A stretch of DNA of 39,002 nucleotides, from positions 1 through 39,002 of the forward strand of contig JBEIQE010000017.1 in assembly GCA_040376705.1 (NCBI GenBank), read 5' to 3'. This document shows, one piece after another, positions 22,311 through 30,533 of the stretch. Source of the DNA: JBEIQE01 sp040376705. Its GTDB lineage: Bacteria; Pseudomonadota; Alphaproteobacteria; UBA2400. The notes beneath the pieces were generated by a model. That model was not told the DNA's origin and ran no database searches. It saw nothing but the letters and a program-made list of their open reading frames with translations. Numbering within the stretch: position 1 is the stretch's first letter; each line of letters starts with the position of its first letter. Made by a program: the position numbers and the translations under genes.

Positions 22311-23696
22311 CTAAGCCCCCAGCTGCAGGGATGGCGCCTTACGTATCTTACGGGCTTTAACCAGTAATGTCGGCTCACCAGCAATTCGAGCGCGCTCGAA
22401 TAATCTAGTGGGGACCATGTAGTAAGGTGTATGCGGGCGGCCAAGCCTGGCAGCACCGTTCTCATGAAGCACCATCTGACTATGATCAAAACCAGTTATG
22501 CAAACAGTATGTGGCTGCACACTGGCTTTCCTACGTTTGTGCAGCTTGTTGTAATCAACCGTGCAGATAGGTAGTTGCTTGCGTGCCAGCACTTTACGGA
22601 GCTGGTTATTGTTGAGGTTGCGCTGCTGGCCTCTGTAGATTTTGGTTTTATAACCCAGTTTGGTAAAGACCTTGCTAAGTTGCCCGATAGGTCCTGCGCC
22701 ATGCTGGCCGGGTTTGAGTTTCAGTAGCTTCTCAATGTCGCTTTGTTCAAGGCTCAGAGTACGATTATAAAACCGCATGGCCGAAAGGCCAGCTGCTGCC
22801 GCGCTTGAACTACCGGTATTGCATACAAACGGTACAGTATTAGTGAACACCTGCGTGAGCTTGGGCGTAAAATTAACCCCTGCAATTTTATCTTCCATAC
22901 CGGGAATTTCTGGCCGCGGGGCCATATCCTGCAGGCTGATCAGCCGACGTGAGTAGTTGGCCCCCTTGTTGAGGGCGTCGCGTATGGCGCGGCGGTGATA
23001 GTCCATATCCGGTACTTTGCCGTTAACCACCAGCGTATGATAATCATGCGCAGCGCGGCCCTTCTCGATATCTTCCCACAGGCGGATGGAGTTGCGTTCG
23101 CCGTGATAGCCCGGCACTTCGGGCGGGCGCATGCTGTCGTGTATGGCCAGCAGTTTATCGCCCGAACCAGTCACCAGTACCGCATGGCTGCAGGAGAAGG
23201 CGTGATCATAAACCGCATAGGGATCAATCGCGCAAATGACGATATGACCGTGATGCACCGTAGCTGCAATTTCCTTTGGCGTGAGGACGCGCTGTTCAAT
23301 CACGCCTACGTCCTCTGCAAGTTCGCAGGGGCCACGTTCAATTCGCTCGAAGGAGCTGGCAAAAGCTTTGACCGCCAACCCGAGTTTGGAAAAAATCAGC
23401 GCGGCAGTGGCAATGCTGGTCCCAGTGTCTTTGTTATCGCAGATGATGCGGCGCAGGCCGGTCATATCCATCCGGCATTCAGGATCGAGATAATGCAGGG
23501 CTGAGAGCATACCGGTGCGCAGGCAGTCAGCCATTTCATTACGGAAAGTGGGGAAGCGATTATTGATAATCACATCCTCATCACTCTCGCAGCAGTAATC
23601 CATAGCCTTGGGGCTATGCAACCCGAAACTCAGCAAGAGTGGCCCGCCATGCATGGCGGGGTTCTTGCTGGGTAACGGGAAGAAATTTGCTGGCAT
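22311..23696 (-). CDS. Papain/C39-like fold protein with two domains
   Basis: 461-residue protein. Domain 1 (about 40-245) is the paralogue of the next gene: A-D-C-x-R (Cys58), LHYLDPEC, AIDPYAVY (Asp158), SHAVLVTG (His171), AIHDSMR (Asp187), EKGRAAHDYHTLVV. Cys58 to His171 is 113 residues, nearly the same as in the paralogue. Domain 2 (about 280-450) has the same logic in weaker form: VCNTGSSSAAAAGLSAM at a helix start (Cys292, with Ser at the position best aligned to the nucleophile), TVDYNKL, PHTVCITGFD (His396) and VLHENG (411-414). A double papain-like protein is therefore likely, with the second active site altered. It starts 6 bases after rph. The first 35 residues lack a signal peptide. 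Confidence 0.8.
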   Translation of the reverse strand: MPANFFPLPSKNPAMHGGPLLLSFGLHSPKAMDYCCESDEDVIINNRFPTFRNEMADCLRTGMLSALHYLDPECRMDMTGLRRIICDNKDTGTSIATAALIFSKLGLAVKAFASSFERIERGPCELAEDVGVIEQRVLTPKEIAATVHHGHIVICAIDPYAVYDHAFSCSHAVLVTGSGDKLLAIHDSMRPPEVPGYHGERNSIRLWEDIEKGRAAHDYHTLVVNGKVPDMDYHRRAIRDALNKGANYSRRLISLQDMAPRPEIPGMEDKIAGVNFTPKLTQVFTNTVPFVCNTGSSSAAAAGLSAMRFYNRTLSLEQSDIEKLLKLKPGQHGAGPIGQLSKVFTKLGYKTKIYRGQQRNLNNNQLRKVLARKQLPICTVDYNKLHKRRKASVQPHTVCITGFDHSQMVLHENGAARLGRPHTPYYMVPTRLFERARIAGEPTLLVKARKIRKAPSLQLGA

Positions 23697-23702
23697 CTAT
23701 TC

Positions 23703-24419
23703 CTATAGTCCTAAAGCCTGCTTCTGCAGTTTGGTGAGTTCGGCAGTGCCGTGCTTGGCAAGGCTCAGCAGCTCTAAAAACTGTTCTTCGCTAAAGGGAG
23801 CCTCTTCGGCAGTACCCTGAATTTCAACCAGCTTGCCGGTGCCGGTGATAACGAAGTTGGCATCGGCGCCGGCGTTGCTGTCTTCCGGGTAGTCGAGATC
23901 AAGCACGGCTGTATCTTTATACAAGCCACACGAGATGGCCGCGATGCTATCGGTCAGCGGGATGCTGGTCAGCGCGCCCAGTTTCATCAGGTGCTGGCAG
24001 GCGAGGTGCAGGGCGACATAACCGCCGGTGATGCTGGCAGTACGCGTGCCGCCATCGGCCTGCAGCACATCGCAGTCAATTACGATGCTGCGTTCGCCCA
24101 GAGCCTTGCGGTCAGTAATCGCGCGCAGGGCACGGCCGATCAGGCGCTGGATTTCCTGTGTGCGGCCACTCTGCTTGCCTTTGGCCGCTTCACGGTCGGA
24201 GCGGGTATGGGTCGAGCGTGGCAGCATGCCGTATTCAGCCGTTACCCAGCCGAGGCCGGTACCACGCAGGAACGATGGGGTCTTTTCTTCAACCGAGGCA
24301 GTGCACAGAACATGCGTATCGCCAAAGCGCACCAGGCACGAGCCTTCGGCATGTTTGGCAAAACCGGGAATGAAACTAACAGGGCGCAACTGGTTGGGAG
24401 CGCGATTGGAAGGACGCAT
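23703..24419 (-). CDS. rph: ribonuclease PH
   Basis: 238-residue phosphorolytic exoribonuclease that trims the 3' ends of tRNA precursors; it forms a hexamer. Family motifs visible: FIPGFAKHAEGSCLVRFGDT (17-36), GLGWVTAEYGMLPRST (55-70), QEIQRLIGRALRA (88-100, RNA-binding Arg residues), DCDVLQADGGTRTASITGG (114-132) and the C-terminal EIQGTAEEAPF. Length and motifs are normal. It is the first gene of the long reverse-strand operon and is divergent from hrcA across 93 bases that hold promoters for both. Confidence 0.97.
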   Translation of the reverse strand: MRPSNRAPNQLRPVSFIPGFAKHAEGSCLVRFGDTHVLCTASVEEKTPSFLRGTGLGWVTAEYGMLPRSTHTRSDREAAKGKQSGRTQEIQRLIGRALRAITDRKALGERSIVIDCDVLQADGGTRTASITGGYVALHLACQHLMKLGALTSIPLTDSIAAISCGLYKDTAVLDLDYPEDSNAGADANFVITGTGKLVEIQGTAEEAPFSEEQFLELLSLAKHGTAELTKLQKQALGL

Positions 24420-24446
24420 GTAACCTCTCTAGATTGGAATTGAATA

Positions 24447-24475
24447 TTTATAGCGATTGCCACGGGGCAGTTAAA
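24447..24475 (-). promoter_or_regulatory. Predicted promoter of the rph operon
   Basis: On the reverse strand, TTTAAC (-35), a 17-base spacer and TATAAA (-10, preceded by GC, so close to the alphaproteobacterial GCTANAWC form). It would start transcription about 20 bases before rph. It overlaps the predicted hrcA promoter, so the two may compete. Confidence 0.5.
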
Positions 24476-24485
24476 CACCTAGATT
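24457..24485 (+). promoter_or_regulatory. Predicted promoter of hrcA
   Basis: TTGCCA (24457-24462), a 17-base spacer and TAGATT (24480-24485, within CCTAGATTC). The -10 fits the Caulobacter housekeeping consensus GCTANAWC apart from its first base and last base. A second TAGATT at 24430-24435 with TTGGAA 18 bases ahead is a weaker alternative. No CIRCE inverted repeat is present here. Confidence 0.55.
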
Positions 24486-24512
24486 CTTAATTGGTAAATG
24501 GAAGAAACATAG

Positions 24513-25550
24513 ATGATTCAAGATCTTGACCAGCGCGCACGGACTATCTTCCGCCAGATTGTCGAGGCTTACCTCACAACCGGCGAGCCTGTGGGCTCGC
24601 GTACGCTCTCGCGCCAGCTGACCGAGAGCCTCTCGCCGGCCTCCATCCGCAACGTCATGGCCGACCTTGAAGAGTCAGGGCTCCTCTATGCGCCGCACAC
24701 GTCTGCCGGCAGGTTGCCTACAGAAATGGGCCTCAAGCTGTTCGTCGATGGTTTGCTCGAAATTGGCACGCTGTCGGAGTCTGACCGCAAGGAAATCGAG
24801 ATCAGCTGCCATGCGACTGGCAAATCGATGCCTGAGGCCTTGGGCGAAGTCACCTCGTTGCTCTCGGGTCTGTCGGCCTGTGCGAGTGTGATTGTCACTC
24901 CCACGCTCGAAAGCCCGCTCAAGCATATCGAGTTTGTGCCGCTCGGCCCCGGCCGTGCGCTGGTGGTGCTGGTGACGGATGATGGCCAGGTTGAAAACCG
25001 CGTGGTGGATGTGCCCATGGGCGTACCTGCGGCAACCTTGGTTACGGCAGGTAACTTCCTTTCGGCCCGCCTTGTCGGGCGTACATTGGCACAGGCGCAG
25101 CAGGTCATTGCCACCGAACTGGCCACGCGCAAACACGAGCTGGATGAGCTGACGCAAAAAGTCATCAGCGCTGGCGTGGGCGTATGGTCCGAAGGTGGCG
25201 GGCAACTTATTGTGCGCGGGCAGGGTCAGCTGCTGAATAACATTTCAGCGATTGAGGATCTCGAGCGCATCCGCAGCCTCTTCGCTACGCTCGAGACTTA
25301 CGAGAACATGCAGCAGCTGGTTACAGCCACACGGCAGGCTGATGGCGTGAAGGTTTTCATCGGTAGCCAGAGCGGCCTGTTCCAGCATGCGGGCTGTGCC
25401 ATGGTGGTCTCGCCGCTGCAGGGTGCGAATAAAAATGTCATCGGTGCAATTGGCGTGATTGGCCCTGCCCGCCTTAATTATGCGCGTATTGTGCCGCTGG
25501 TTGATTATACGGCACGCATGCTGCGGCAAGTGGTTAATCCGGCTGAATAG
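24513..25550 (+). CDS. hrcA: heat-inducible transcription repressor HrcA
   Basis: 345-residue repressor that binds CIRCE operators and is kept active by GroEL. An N-terminal winged helix (about 1-75) has the typical ARTIFRQIVEAYLTTGEPVGS, SPASIRNVMADLEESGLL and HTSAGRLPTEMG segments; the GAF-like/dimerisation domain follows, ending NVIGAIGVIGPARLNYARIV and VDYTARML. GGAAGA at 24500-24505 lies 7 bases before the ATG. It is divergent from rph and followed by grpE after 50 bases. No CIRCE element (TTAGCACTC-N9-GAGTGCTAA) is visible anywhere in the window, so its targets, probably groESL, lie elsewhere. Confidence 0.97.
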   Translation: MIQDLDQRARTIFRQIVEAYLTTGEPVGSRTLSRQLTESLSPASIRNVMADLEESGLLYAPHTSAGRLPTEMGLKLFVDGLLEIGTLSESDRKEIEISCHATGKSMPEALGEVTSLLSGLSACASVIVTPTLESPLKHIEFVPLGPGRALVVLVTDDGQVENRVVDVPMGVPAATLVTAGNFLSARLVGRTLAQAQQVIATELATRKHELDELTQKVISAGVGVWSEGGGQLIVRGQGQLLNNISAIEDLERIRSLFATLETYENMQQLVTATRQADGVKVFIGSQSGLFQHAGCAMVVSPLQGANKNVIGAIGVIGPARLNYARIVPLVDYTARMLRQVVNPAE

Positions 25551-25600
25551 ACCCTGAGTAGGGACTTGCAATTTTACGCCACAGGCCTCATTTATAAGCC

Positions 25601-26233
25601 ATGTTCGGATCTAAAAAACCTACCCCCACTGAAACTGCTCCCGAAACCCAGGAAGGTGCGCCCGATGTGGCTGCCGCTGAGCCGGGCGTTGGCCCTGCTG
25701 AATCAGCTGCTGCTGAGGCCCCGGCTGCTGCCGCCCCTGCCGGTCGCGAGGCCGAGCTTGAGGCTGAGCTCAGTAAGGTGAAAGACCAGCTGCTGCGTAC
25801 GCTGGCCGAGCATGAGAATACCCGCCGCCGTACCGAGCGCGAAATGGATGACACCCGCAAGTTCGCTGTCAGCAACTTTGCCCGCGAGCTGCTGACTGTG
25901 TCAGACAATCTGCGCCGTGCGATTGAAGCCGTACCCGCCGAGCAGCGCGAAGAGCCCGCGATTAAAGCCATGCTGGTGGGCATTGAAGCAACCGAGCGCC
26001 AGCTGCTGGCCGCGTTCGATAAATTCGGCGTCAAGGCTATCGAGGCGCTGGGCGTACCGTTCGATCCTAATTTCCATCAGGTGATGTTTGAGGTCGAGAC
26101 AGCGGATAAGCCTGCAGGTACCATCGTGCAGGTACTGCAGAACGGCTACAAGATTTCCGACCGTCTGCTGCGCCCTGCGCTGGTTGGTACTGCCAAAGCG
26201 CCCGCTACCGGTCAGGTTGATACTCAGGCTTAA
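25601..26233 (+). CDS. grpE: nucleotide exchange factor GrpE
   Basis: 210-residue co-chaperone that releases ADP from DnaK. The N-terminal ~45 residues are Ala/Pro/Glu-rich and disordered. A long coiled coil follows (about 48-105: AELEAELSKVKDQLLRTLAEHENTRRR read in two parts, then FARELLTVSDNLRRAIE), and the C-terminal beta domain contains FDPNFHQVMFE and GTIVQVLQNGYKISDRLLRPALV. The ribosome binding site is poor, so translation may depend partly on hrcA. It ends 8 bases from a convergent unknown gene, and dnaK lies 1.6 kb further on, separated by two reverse-strand genes. Confidence 0.96.
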   Translation: MFGSKKPTPTETAPETQEGAPDVAAAEPGVGPAESAAAEAPAAAAPAGREAELEAELSKVKDQLLRTLAEHENTRRRTEREMDDTRKFAVSNFARELLTVSDNLRRAIEAVPAEQREEPAIKAMLVGIEATERQLLAAFDKFGVKAIEALGVPFDPNFHQVMFEVETADKPAGTIVQVLQNGYKISDRLLRPALVGTAKAPATGQVDTQA

Positions 26234-26241
26234 TCGCTGGT

Positions 26242-26919
26242 TTAAAACCGTAATTCGCCAATCGGCTTGCCGGCTGCGGCCACGGCATCGTGCCAGAAGT
26301 TGCGGCTCTCGGCTGGCAGGTTTTTGGTGACCCGTATGGTCAGCTCATCAACCGGTTTATCCAGCCAGCTCACGACCTGCCTTTGTACATTCGCGACATC
26401 CTCAAAGGCCTTCAGGGCGTGTTCAGCCGCGCGGGTGGGGTTGGCAGCATCCAGTGTTGAGTACAGGTTGTTGATGCTGAGGTAGGGAATGGGGCGGTCA
26501 TGCGCCATGGCATAGTCCATCGCACGGAACATTACTTGTGCAGCAAAAACGGGCTTATGCCACAGGTTGGTATCGCGCAGCGCGGGCGGCGTGCCTTTGT
26601 TATCGAGCGGTACATGCCCAAGGCGTGCCCCATGCTCGAGTAGGGCAAAACAGATCTGCTCTGAGGTTGCAAGGCGGTCCGGCTGCTTGGCTAGATCGCG
26701 TGAGTTCACATGCCGGTTCATGGCGTATGCGATGTAAGACTGCTGGCCGACGACGTTATTGGGGTTAATTTTCTGCCCCAGAAGGTTTAGCGCTTCATTC
26801 GCGCGTAACGAGATGATTGCAAGATGTAGCGCTGCCTGCTTGCCGGTATATAACCCTGAGCCATCCTCTTCATCGAGGATGGCATCCACATTCACCTGAT
26901 CGCTTGCCTGCTTGCCCAT
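26242..26919 (-). CDS. Hypothetical protein between grpE and dnaK (1)
   Basis: 225-residue soluble, mostly helical protein of unknown function. The N-terminal part is acidic (DAILDEEDGSG), followed by helix-rich segments (ALHLAIISLRANEALNLLGQ, SEQICFALLEHGARLG) that loosely resemble helical-repeat proteins such as ankyrins without a clear consensus. I moved the start from 26988 to the ATG at 26919 because GGGAG precedes it by about 8 bases and the extra upstream residues are Pro/Arg-rich noise. It lies 34 bases downstream of the next reverse-strand gene, so the two probably form an operon. Confidence 0.7.
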   Translation of the reverse strand: MGKQASDQVNVDAILDEEDGSGLYTGKQAALHLAIISLRANEALNLLGQKINPNNVVGQQSYIAYAMNRHVNSRDLAKQPDRLATSEQICFALLEHGARLGHVPLDNKGTPPALRDTNLWHKPVFAAQVMFRAMDYAMAHDRPIPYLSINNLYSTLDAANPTRAAEHALKAFEDVANVQRQVVSWLDKPVDELTIRVTKNLPAESRNFWHDAVAAAGKPIGELRF

Positions 26920-26953
26920 TTCATTCTCCCTTTTGGGTATCCTGCCGCTATGT

Positions 26954-27631
26954 TCAGGTCGATGCAAGGGGCTTTGGCGCGGGGGCACGGTACACCAATA
27001 GCTGCTGGCCCACTTTCATGAAGTCGCGCACTTCACCTGCGCCCAGTGTTTCGGCTGGGGTGCGGCTCTCGCTCCACAGTTTATAGGCGGTGCGGGCGCT
27101 CCACAGGCTTAAGGCACCCATGCCTACAGTTGTTGCAGGATGGTCGCTCAGGTAGGCAAGGCCGCTCAGTGCTGCAAAGTCCAGTGCAAGGGTGGTAAAC
27201 TTGGTGCTGCGCTCTTTAAGCGAGCTGGCGCGCAGGCCACCAATCATCCGGTATTCATGCGAGGTCAGTTCGAGCTTGTTCGGCTTTTCCATATTTTCGG
27301 CATTCTCATGCACTGGGCGGGCGGCAATCGCATAGGTCACAATATCTTTCGTAACTTCATAGCGTTGCTGTTGCCTGCGCGAGAAACGCGCATTGGCGGT
27401 ATGGGCCACTACCAGCGTGGTGCAAGCAGCCGCCGAGACCTTGTTATCCGTCAGCAGGCCGTGCGCTGCGCACATCAGGGCGCCTACGGAGAGCATACGG
27501 TTGAGGATGCTGGAGAGGGCGGCGTTATTCTCGGCAATAAAAGCCGTGCGCTGTACCACGTGCTCGTAGCCCATGTAAGGGTTGGTTTGGGGGTCGATAA
27601 CCACCCCTGCTGGCGAGGTTGTATTAGTCAT
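26954..27631 (-). CDS. Hypothetical protein between grpE and dnaK (2), possible membrane association
   Basis: 225-residue protein of unknown function with moderately hydrophobic, Ala/Leu-rich segments near 42-60 (ILNRMLSVGALMCAAHGLL), 67-80 and 145-170 (LALDFAALSGLAYL, GMGALSLWSARTAYKLW) that may be membrane-embedded helices. A basic stretch (RFSRRQQQRY) lies between them. AGGGAAAA about 9 bases before the ATG supports the start. It is the upstream member of a two-gene reverse-strand unit set between grpE and dnaK; its promoter must lie in the dnaK upstream region, so it is divergent from dnaK. Nothing ties it to chaperone function except position. Confidence 0.7.
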   Translation of the reverse strand: MTNTTSPAGVVIDPQTNPYMGYEHVVQRTAFIAENNAALSSILNRMLSVGALMCAAHGLLTDNKVSAAACTTLVVAHTANARFSRRQQQRYEVTKDIVTYAIAARPVHENAENMEKPNKLELTSHEYRMIGGLRASSLKERSTKFTTLALDFAALSGLAYLSDHPATTVGMGALSLWSARTAYKLWSESRTPAETLGAGEVRDFMKVGQQLLVYRAPAPKPLAST

Positions 27632-27825
27632 TTTGAGTTTTCCCTGTTGAGGGCCGGATTAGGCGCCCGCGCCTGGGCTGATGTCAAATAACTAAATGGG
27701 CATCTAAATCGCCATATGCCCTTGCGCGGCAGGTAGTTAGTGCCTACATACCAGTAACTGAAAGGCGTCGCCGCAAGGCATAAACCGCCTAACCTATTGA
27801 TATATAATGTTTTAGGAGAGTCGGC

Positions 27826-29784
27826 ATGAGTAAGGTTATCGGCATCGATCTGGGTACGACCAATTCCTGCGTTGCGATCATGGAAAGTGGTACGCCCAAG
27901 GTACTGGAAAACGCGGAAGGCGCCCGTACCACCCCGTCGATCGTCGCTTATACCGATAGTGGCGAGCGTCTGGTTGGCCAGGCCGCCAAGCGTCAGGCTG
28001 TGACCAACTTCAAGAACACCTTCTACGCGATCAAGCGCCTTGTGGGCCGCCGCTTTGAGGATGCCGAAGTCGAGAAGATGAAGAAGCTCGCTCCCTTCGC
28101 CATTATCAAGGGTGACAATGGCGATGCCTGGGTTGAAGTGCGCGGCAAGAAGAGCAGCCCGCCCGAAGTTTCGGCCGATATTCTCAAGAAGATCAAGCAG
28201 GACGCCGAGAAGTATATCGGCAGCCCGGTCACCCAGGCGGTTATTACCGTTCCCGCTTACTTCAACGACGCCCAGCGTCAGGCCACCAAGGACGCCGGCA
28301 AGATCGCCGGCCTTGAAGTGCTGCGTATCATCAACGAGCCTACCGCTGCGGCGCTGGCTTACGGCCTCGACAAGAAGAAGGCTGGTACGATTGCAGTTTA
28401 CGATCTCGGCGGCGGTACGTTCGACGTATCCGTACTCGAGATTGGTGATGGTGTGTTCGAAGTAAAGTCGACCAACGGTGATACATTCCTTGGTGGTGAA
28501 GACTTCGACCAGCGCATCATCGATTACATCGCTGAAGAGTTCAAGAAAGAGCATGGCATTGACCTGCGCAACGACCGCATGACGCTGCAGCGCCTCAAGG
28601 CGTCAGCCGAAAAGGCCAAGATCGAGCTGTCGTCGGCCATGGAAACCGAAATCAACGAGCCGTTCATCACGGCCGATGCCTCGGGCCCCAAGCATCTCAT
28701 GCTCAAGCTTAACCGCGCCAAGCTCGAATCTCTGGTGGGTGATCTCATCGAGAAGTCGATCGAGCCGTGCCGCAAGGCGCTGGCAGATGCTGGCGTTAAG
28801 GCCTCTGATATTGATGAAGTGGTGCTGGTGGGCGGTATGACCCGCATGCCCAAAGTGGTTGAAGTTGTCGAGAAGTTCTTCGGCAAGAAGCCGCATCAGG
28901 GCGTAAACCCTGACGAAGTGGTGGCTATCGGCGCTGCCATTCAGGCTGGTGTGCTGAAGGGCGAAGTGAAGGATGTTCTCCTGCTCGACGTGACCCCGCT
29001 GTCATTTGGTATCGAAACCCGCGGTGGTGTTTTCACCCGCATGATCGATCGTAATACCACTATCCCGACCAAGAAGAGCCAGATCTTCTCAACCGCCGAG
29101 GATAACCAGAACGCTGTAACCATCCGCATCGCCCAGGGCGAGCGTGAGATGTTCGGTGATAACAAGCTGCTCGGTCAGTTCGATCTTACCGGTATTCCGC
29201 CCGCACCCATGGGCGTGCCGAAAATCGAAGTGACGTTCGATATCGATGCCAACGGTCTTATCGCCGTATCGGCTAAGGATATGGCCACCGGCAAGGAACA
29301 GCAGGTTCGCATCCAGCCCTCCGGCGGTCTCTCGAAAGAAGACATCGAGCGTATGGTCAAGGAAGCCGAAAGCCACAAGGCTGAAGACCAGAAGCGCCGC
29401 GAGCTGATTGAAGCCCGTAACCATGCCGACAGCCTGCTGCATTCAACCGAGCAGCAGCTGCGCGAGCATGCCGACAAGGTAGAAGCCGGACTGAAGAACC
29501 AGATTGATGACGCTGTAACTGCCCTTAAGGATGTTAAGGACGGCGAAGACCTGCAGGCCATCAAGGACAAGACACAGGCCCTTAGCCAGGCTGTCATGAA
29601 GGTGGGCGAAGCCATTTATAAGGCAACCGGTGGCGGTGCTACCGAGGGCGCAGCCGGCGGTCAGGCCGAAGCCGAGCCGGATCCTGCTTCTGCAACCGGT
29701 GGTACATCGGGCAGCAAGAGCGGTGATGACAAGGTGGTGGATGCCGACTTTGAAGAAGTTGACGACGGCAAGAAGCGGGCTTAA
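27826..29784 (+). CDS. dnaK: chaperone protein DnaK (Hsp70)
   Basis: 652-residue Hsp70. The ATPase domain (1-385) begins IGIDLGTTNSCVAIM and contains YFNDAQRQATKDAGKIAGL and VYDLGGGTFDVS; the substrate-binding domain has LLLDVTPLSFGIETRGG (in two overlapping blocks); the C-terminal lid is followed by a Gly/Ala-rich tail ending DADFEEVDDGKKRA. AGGAGA at 27814-27819 supports the start. The 194-base upstream region holds a GGGCAT-N12-ATGCCC hairpin (27698-27721) but no CIRCE and no clear sigma-32 promoter; a TATAAT at 27803-27808 lies too close to the ribosome binding site to be a normal -10. A terminator follows, then two TerD-domain genes, then dnaJ. Confidence 0.98.
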   Translation: MSKVIGIDLGTTNSCVAIMESGTPKVLENAEGARTTPSIVAYTDSGERLVGQAAKRQAVTNFKNTFYAIKRLVGRRFEDAEVEKMKKLAPFAIIKGDNGDAWVEVRGKKSSPPEVSADILKKIKQDAEKYIGSPVTQAVITVPAYFNDAQRQATKDAGKIAGLEVLRIINEPTAAALAYGLDKKKAGTIAVYDLGGGTFDVSVLEIGDGVFEVKSTNGDTFLGGEDFDQRIIDYIAEEFKKEHGIDLRNDRMTLQRLKASAEKAKIELSSAMETEINEPFITADASGPKHLMLKLNRAKLESLVGDLIEKSIEPCRKALADAGVKASDIDEVVLVGGMTRMPKVVEVVEKFFGKKPHQGVNPDEVVAIGAAIQAGVLKGEVKDVLLLDVTPLSFGIETRGGVFTRMIDRNTTIPTKKSQIFSTAEDNQNAVTIRIAQGEREMFGDNKLLGQFDLTGIPPAPMGVPKIEVTFDIDANGLIAVSAKDMATGKEQQVRIQPSGGLSKEDIERMVKEAESHKAEDQKRRELIEARNHADSLLHSTEQQLREHADKVEAGLKNQIDDAVTALKDVKDGEDLQAIKDKTQALSQAVMKVGEAIYKATGGGATEGAAGGQAEAEPDPASATGGTSGSKSGDDKVVDADFEEVDDGKKRA

Positions 29785-29802
29785 TCGCCTAGTGCAAATC
29801 AG

Positions 29803-29833
29803 CCCGCCCGGGGTTACACTCGGGCGGGTTTTT
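29803..29833 (+). terminator. Rho-independent terminator after dnaK
   Basis: CCCGCCCG (29803-29810) pairs perfectly with CGGGCGGG (29821-29828), loop of 10, followed by TTTTT. It lies between dnaK and the TerD genes, so terD-terD-dnaJ would be expressed by read-through or from an unseen promoter. Confidence 0.88.
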
Positions 29834-29856
29834 GCTTTATGACGGAGTGGCAGACT

Positions 29857-30522
29857 ATGAGTGGCAAGACATTCAAACTGGCAGCAGACGAGCGTGGCGA
29901 TATTCGGGTTCAGTACACCCTGTCATGGGATTGTATGCTCGATAGCGGAGATTCTCCTGCAAACCGTAAGCTCTACAGCAACCTGACCCGCTTTACCGCT
30001 CTCTCTGACGCCGTGAGTGAGCGTCTGGTCGATCGCGTGCCTACGTTGATGCGCATTATTGGCGATGTTGCCAGCAAGCTGATCGACCTGGACTCGGTGG
30101 CTGTGCTTCTCAGCAAAGGTAAGGCGATTGGCTATGTCGATGGCGAGAACTGCTATGCGCTTGATGGTACAATTATTCATAGCGGTAATGACCTGACCGG
30201 TACCAGCGCTGGAGCAGATGAGGATATCAGCATCAATCTATCACGCCTGCCAGCCGAGGTGGACGCTGTAGCGCTGCTGGTCGATTCAGCTAATGGCCAT
30301 TCGCTTGGTGAGGTTAAAGGCGCAACCTGTGTGCTGCGCGAAGGCCGTAGCGCCAAGGTGATTACCCAGTTCGATATCGATGCGTCAGACAACAAGGGTA
30401 TTACCCATCTGTTCGGTCTTATCCGTCGTACAGCAGGTGGTTTTGATTTCAGTGAGGTCAACCATACCTTTGATGGTCATGACCATGATGCTGTAACGGC
30501 TGTGCTTAAGAAATATCTTTAA
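29857..30522 (+). CDS. TerD-domain protein, first of a tandem pair
   Basis: 221-residue TerD-family protein. TerD domains are calcium-binding beta-sandwiches linked to tellurite resistance and general stress responses. Recognisable blocks: LSWD (22-25), then a ~50-residue helical insertion, LIDLDSVAVLL (75-85), HSGNDLTG (108-115), ADEDISINLSRLPAEVDAVALLV (120-142) and LFGLIRRTAGGFDF (165-178). The acidic residues of the DLD, GND and DED segments are those expected to bind calcium. I chose the ATG at 29857 rather than 29839 because GGAG at 29844-29847 is 9 bases upstream of it. It lies between dnaK and dnaJ, 11 bases before its paralogue. A role with DnaK/DnaJ is inferred from position only. 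Confidence 0.85.
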   Translation: MSGKTFKLAADERGDIRVQYTLSWDCMLDSGDSPANRKLYSNLTRFTALSDAVSERLVDRVPTLMRIIGDVASKLIDLDSVAVLLSKGKAIGYVDGENCYALDGTIIHSGNDLTGTSAGADEDISINLSRLPAEVDAVALLVDSANGHSLGEVKGATCVLREGRSAKVITQFDIDASDNKGITHLFGLIRRTAGGFDFSEVNHTFDGHDHDAVTAVLKKYL

Positions 30523-30533
30523 ACGGAGCAATC

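Noticed and set aside
24420..24512. CIRCE operator upstream of hrcA
   Set aside because: I looked for TTAGCACTC and GAGTGCTAA on both strands here and before grpE and dnaK; neither half-site is present.
27803..27808. TATAAT just before dnaK as a -10 element
   Set aside because: Transcription would begin within the ribosome binding site and no -35 lies 16-18 bases upstream.
27628..28554. 308-residue open frame opposite the dnaK start
   Set aside because: It is antisense to the most conserved part of dnaK; the translation mirrors Hsp70 codons and has no family features. Treated as a shadow.
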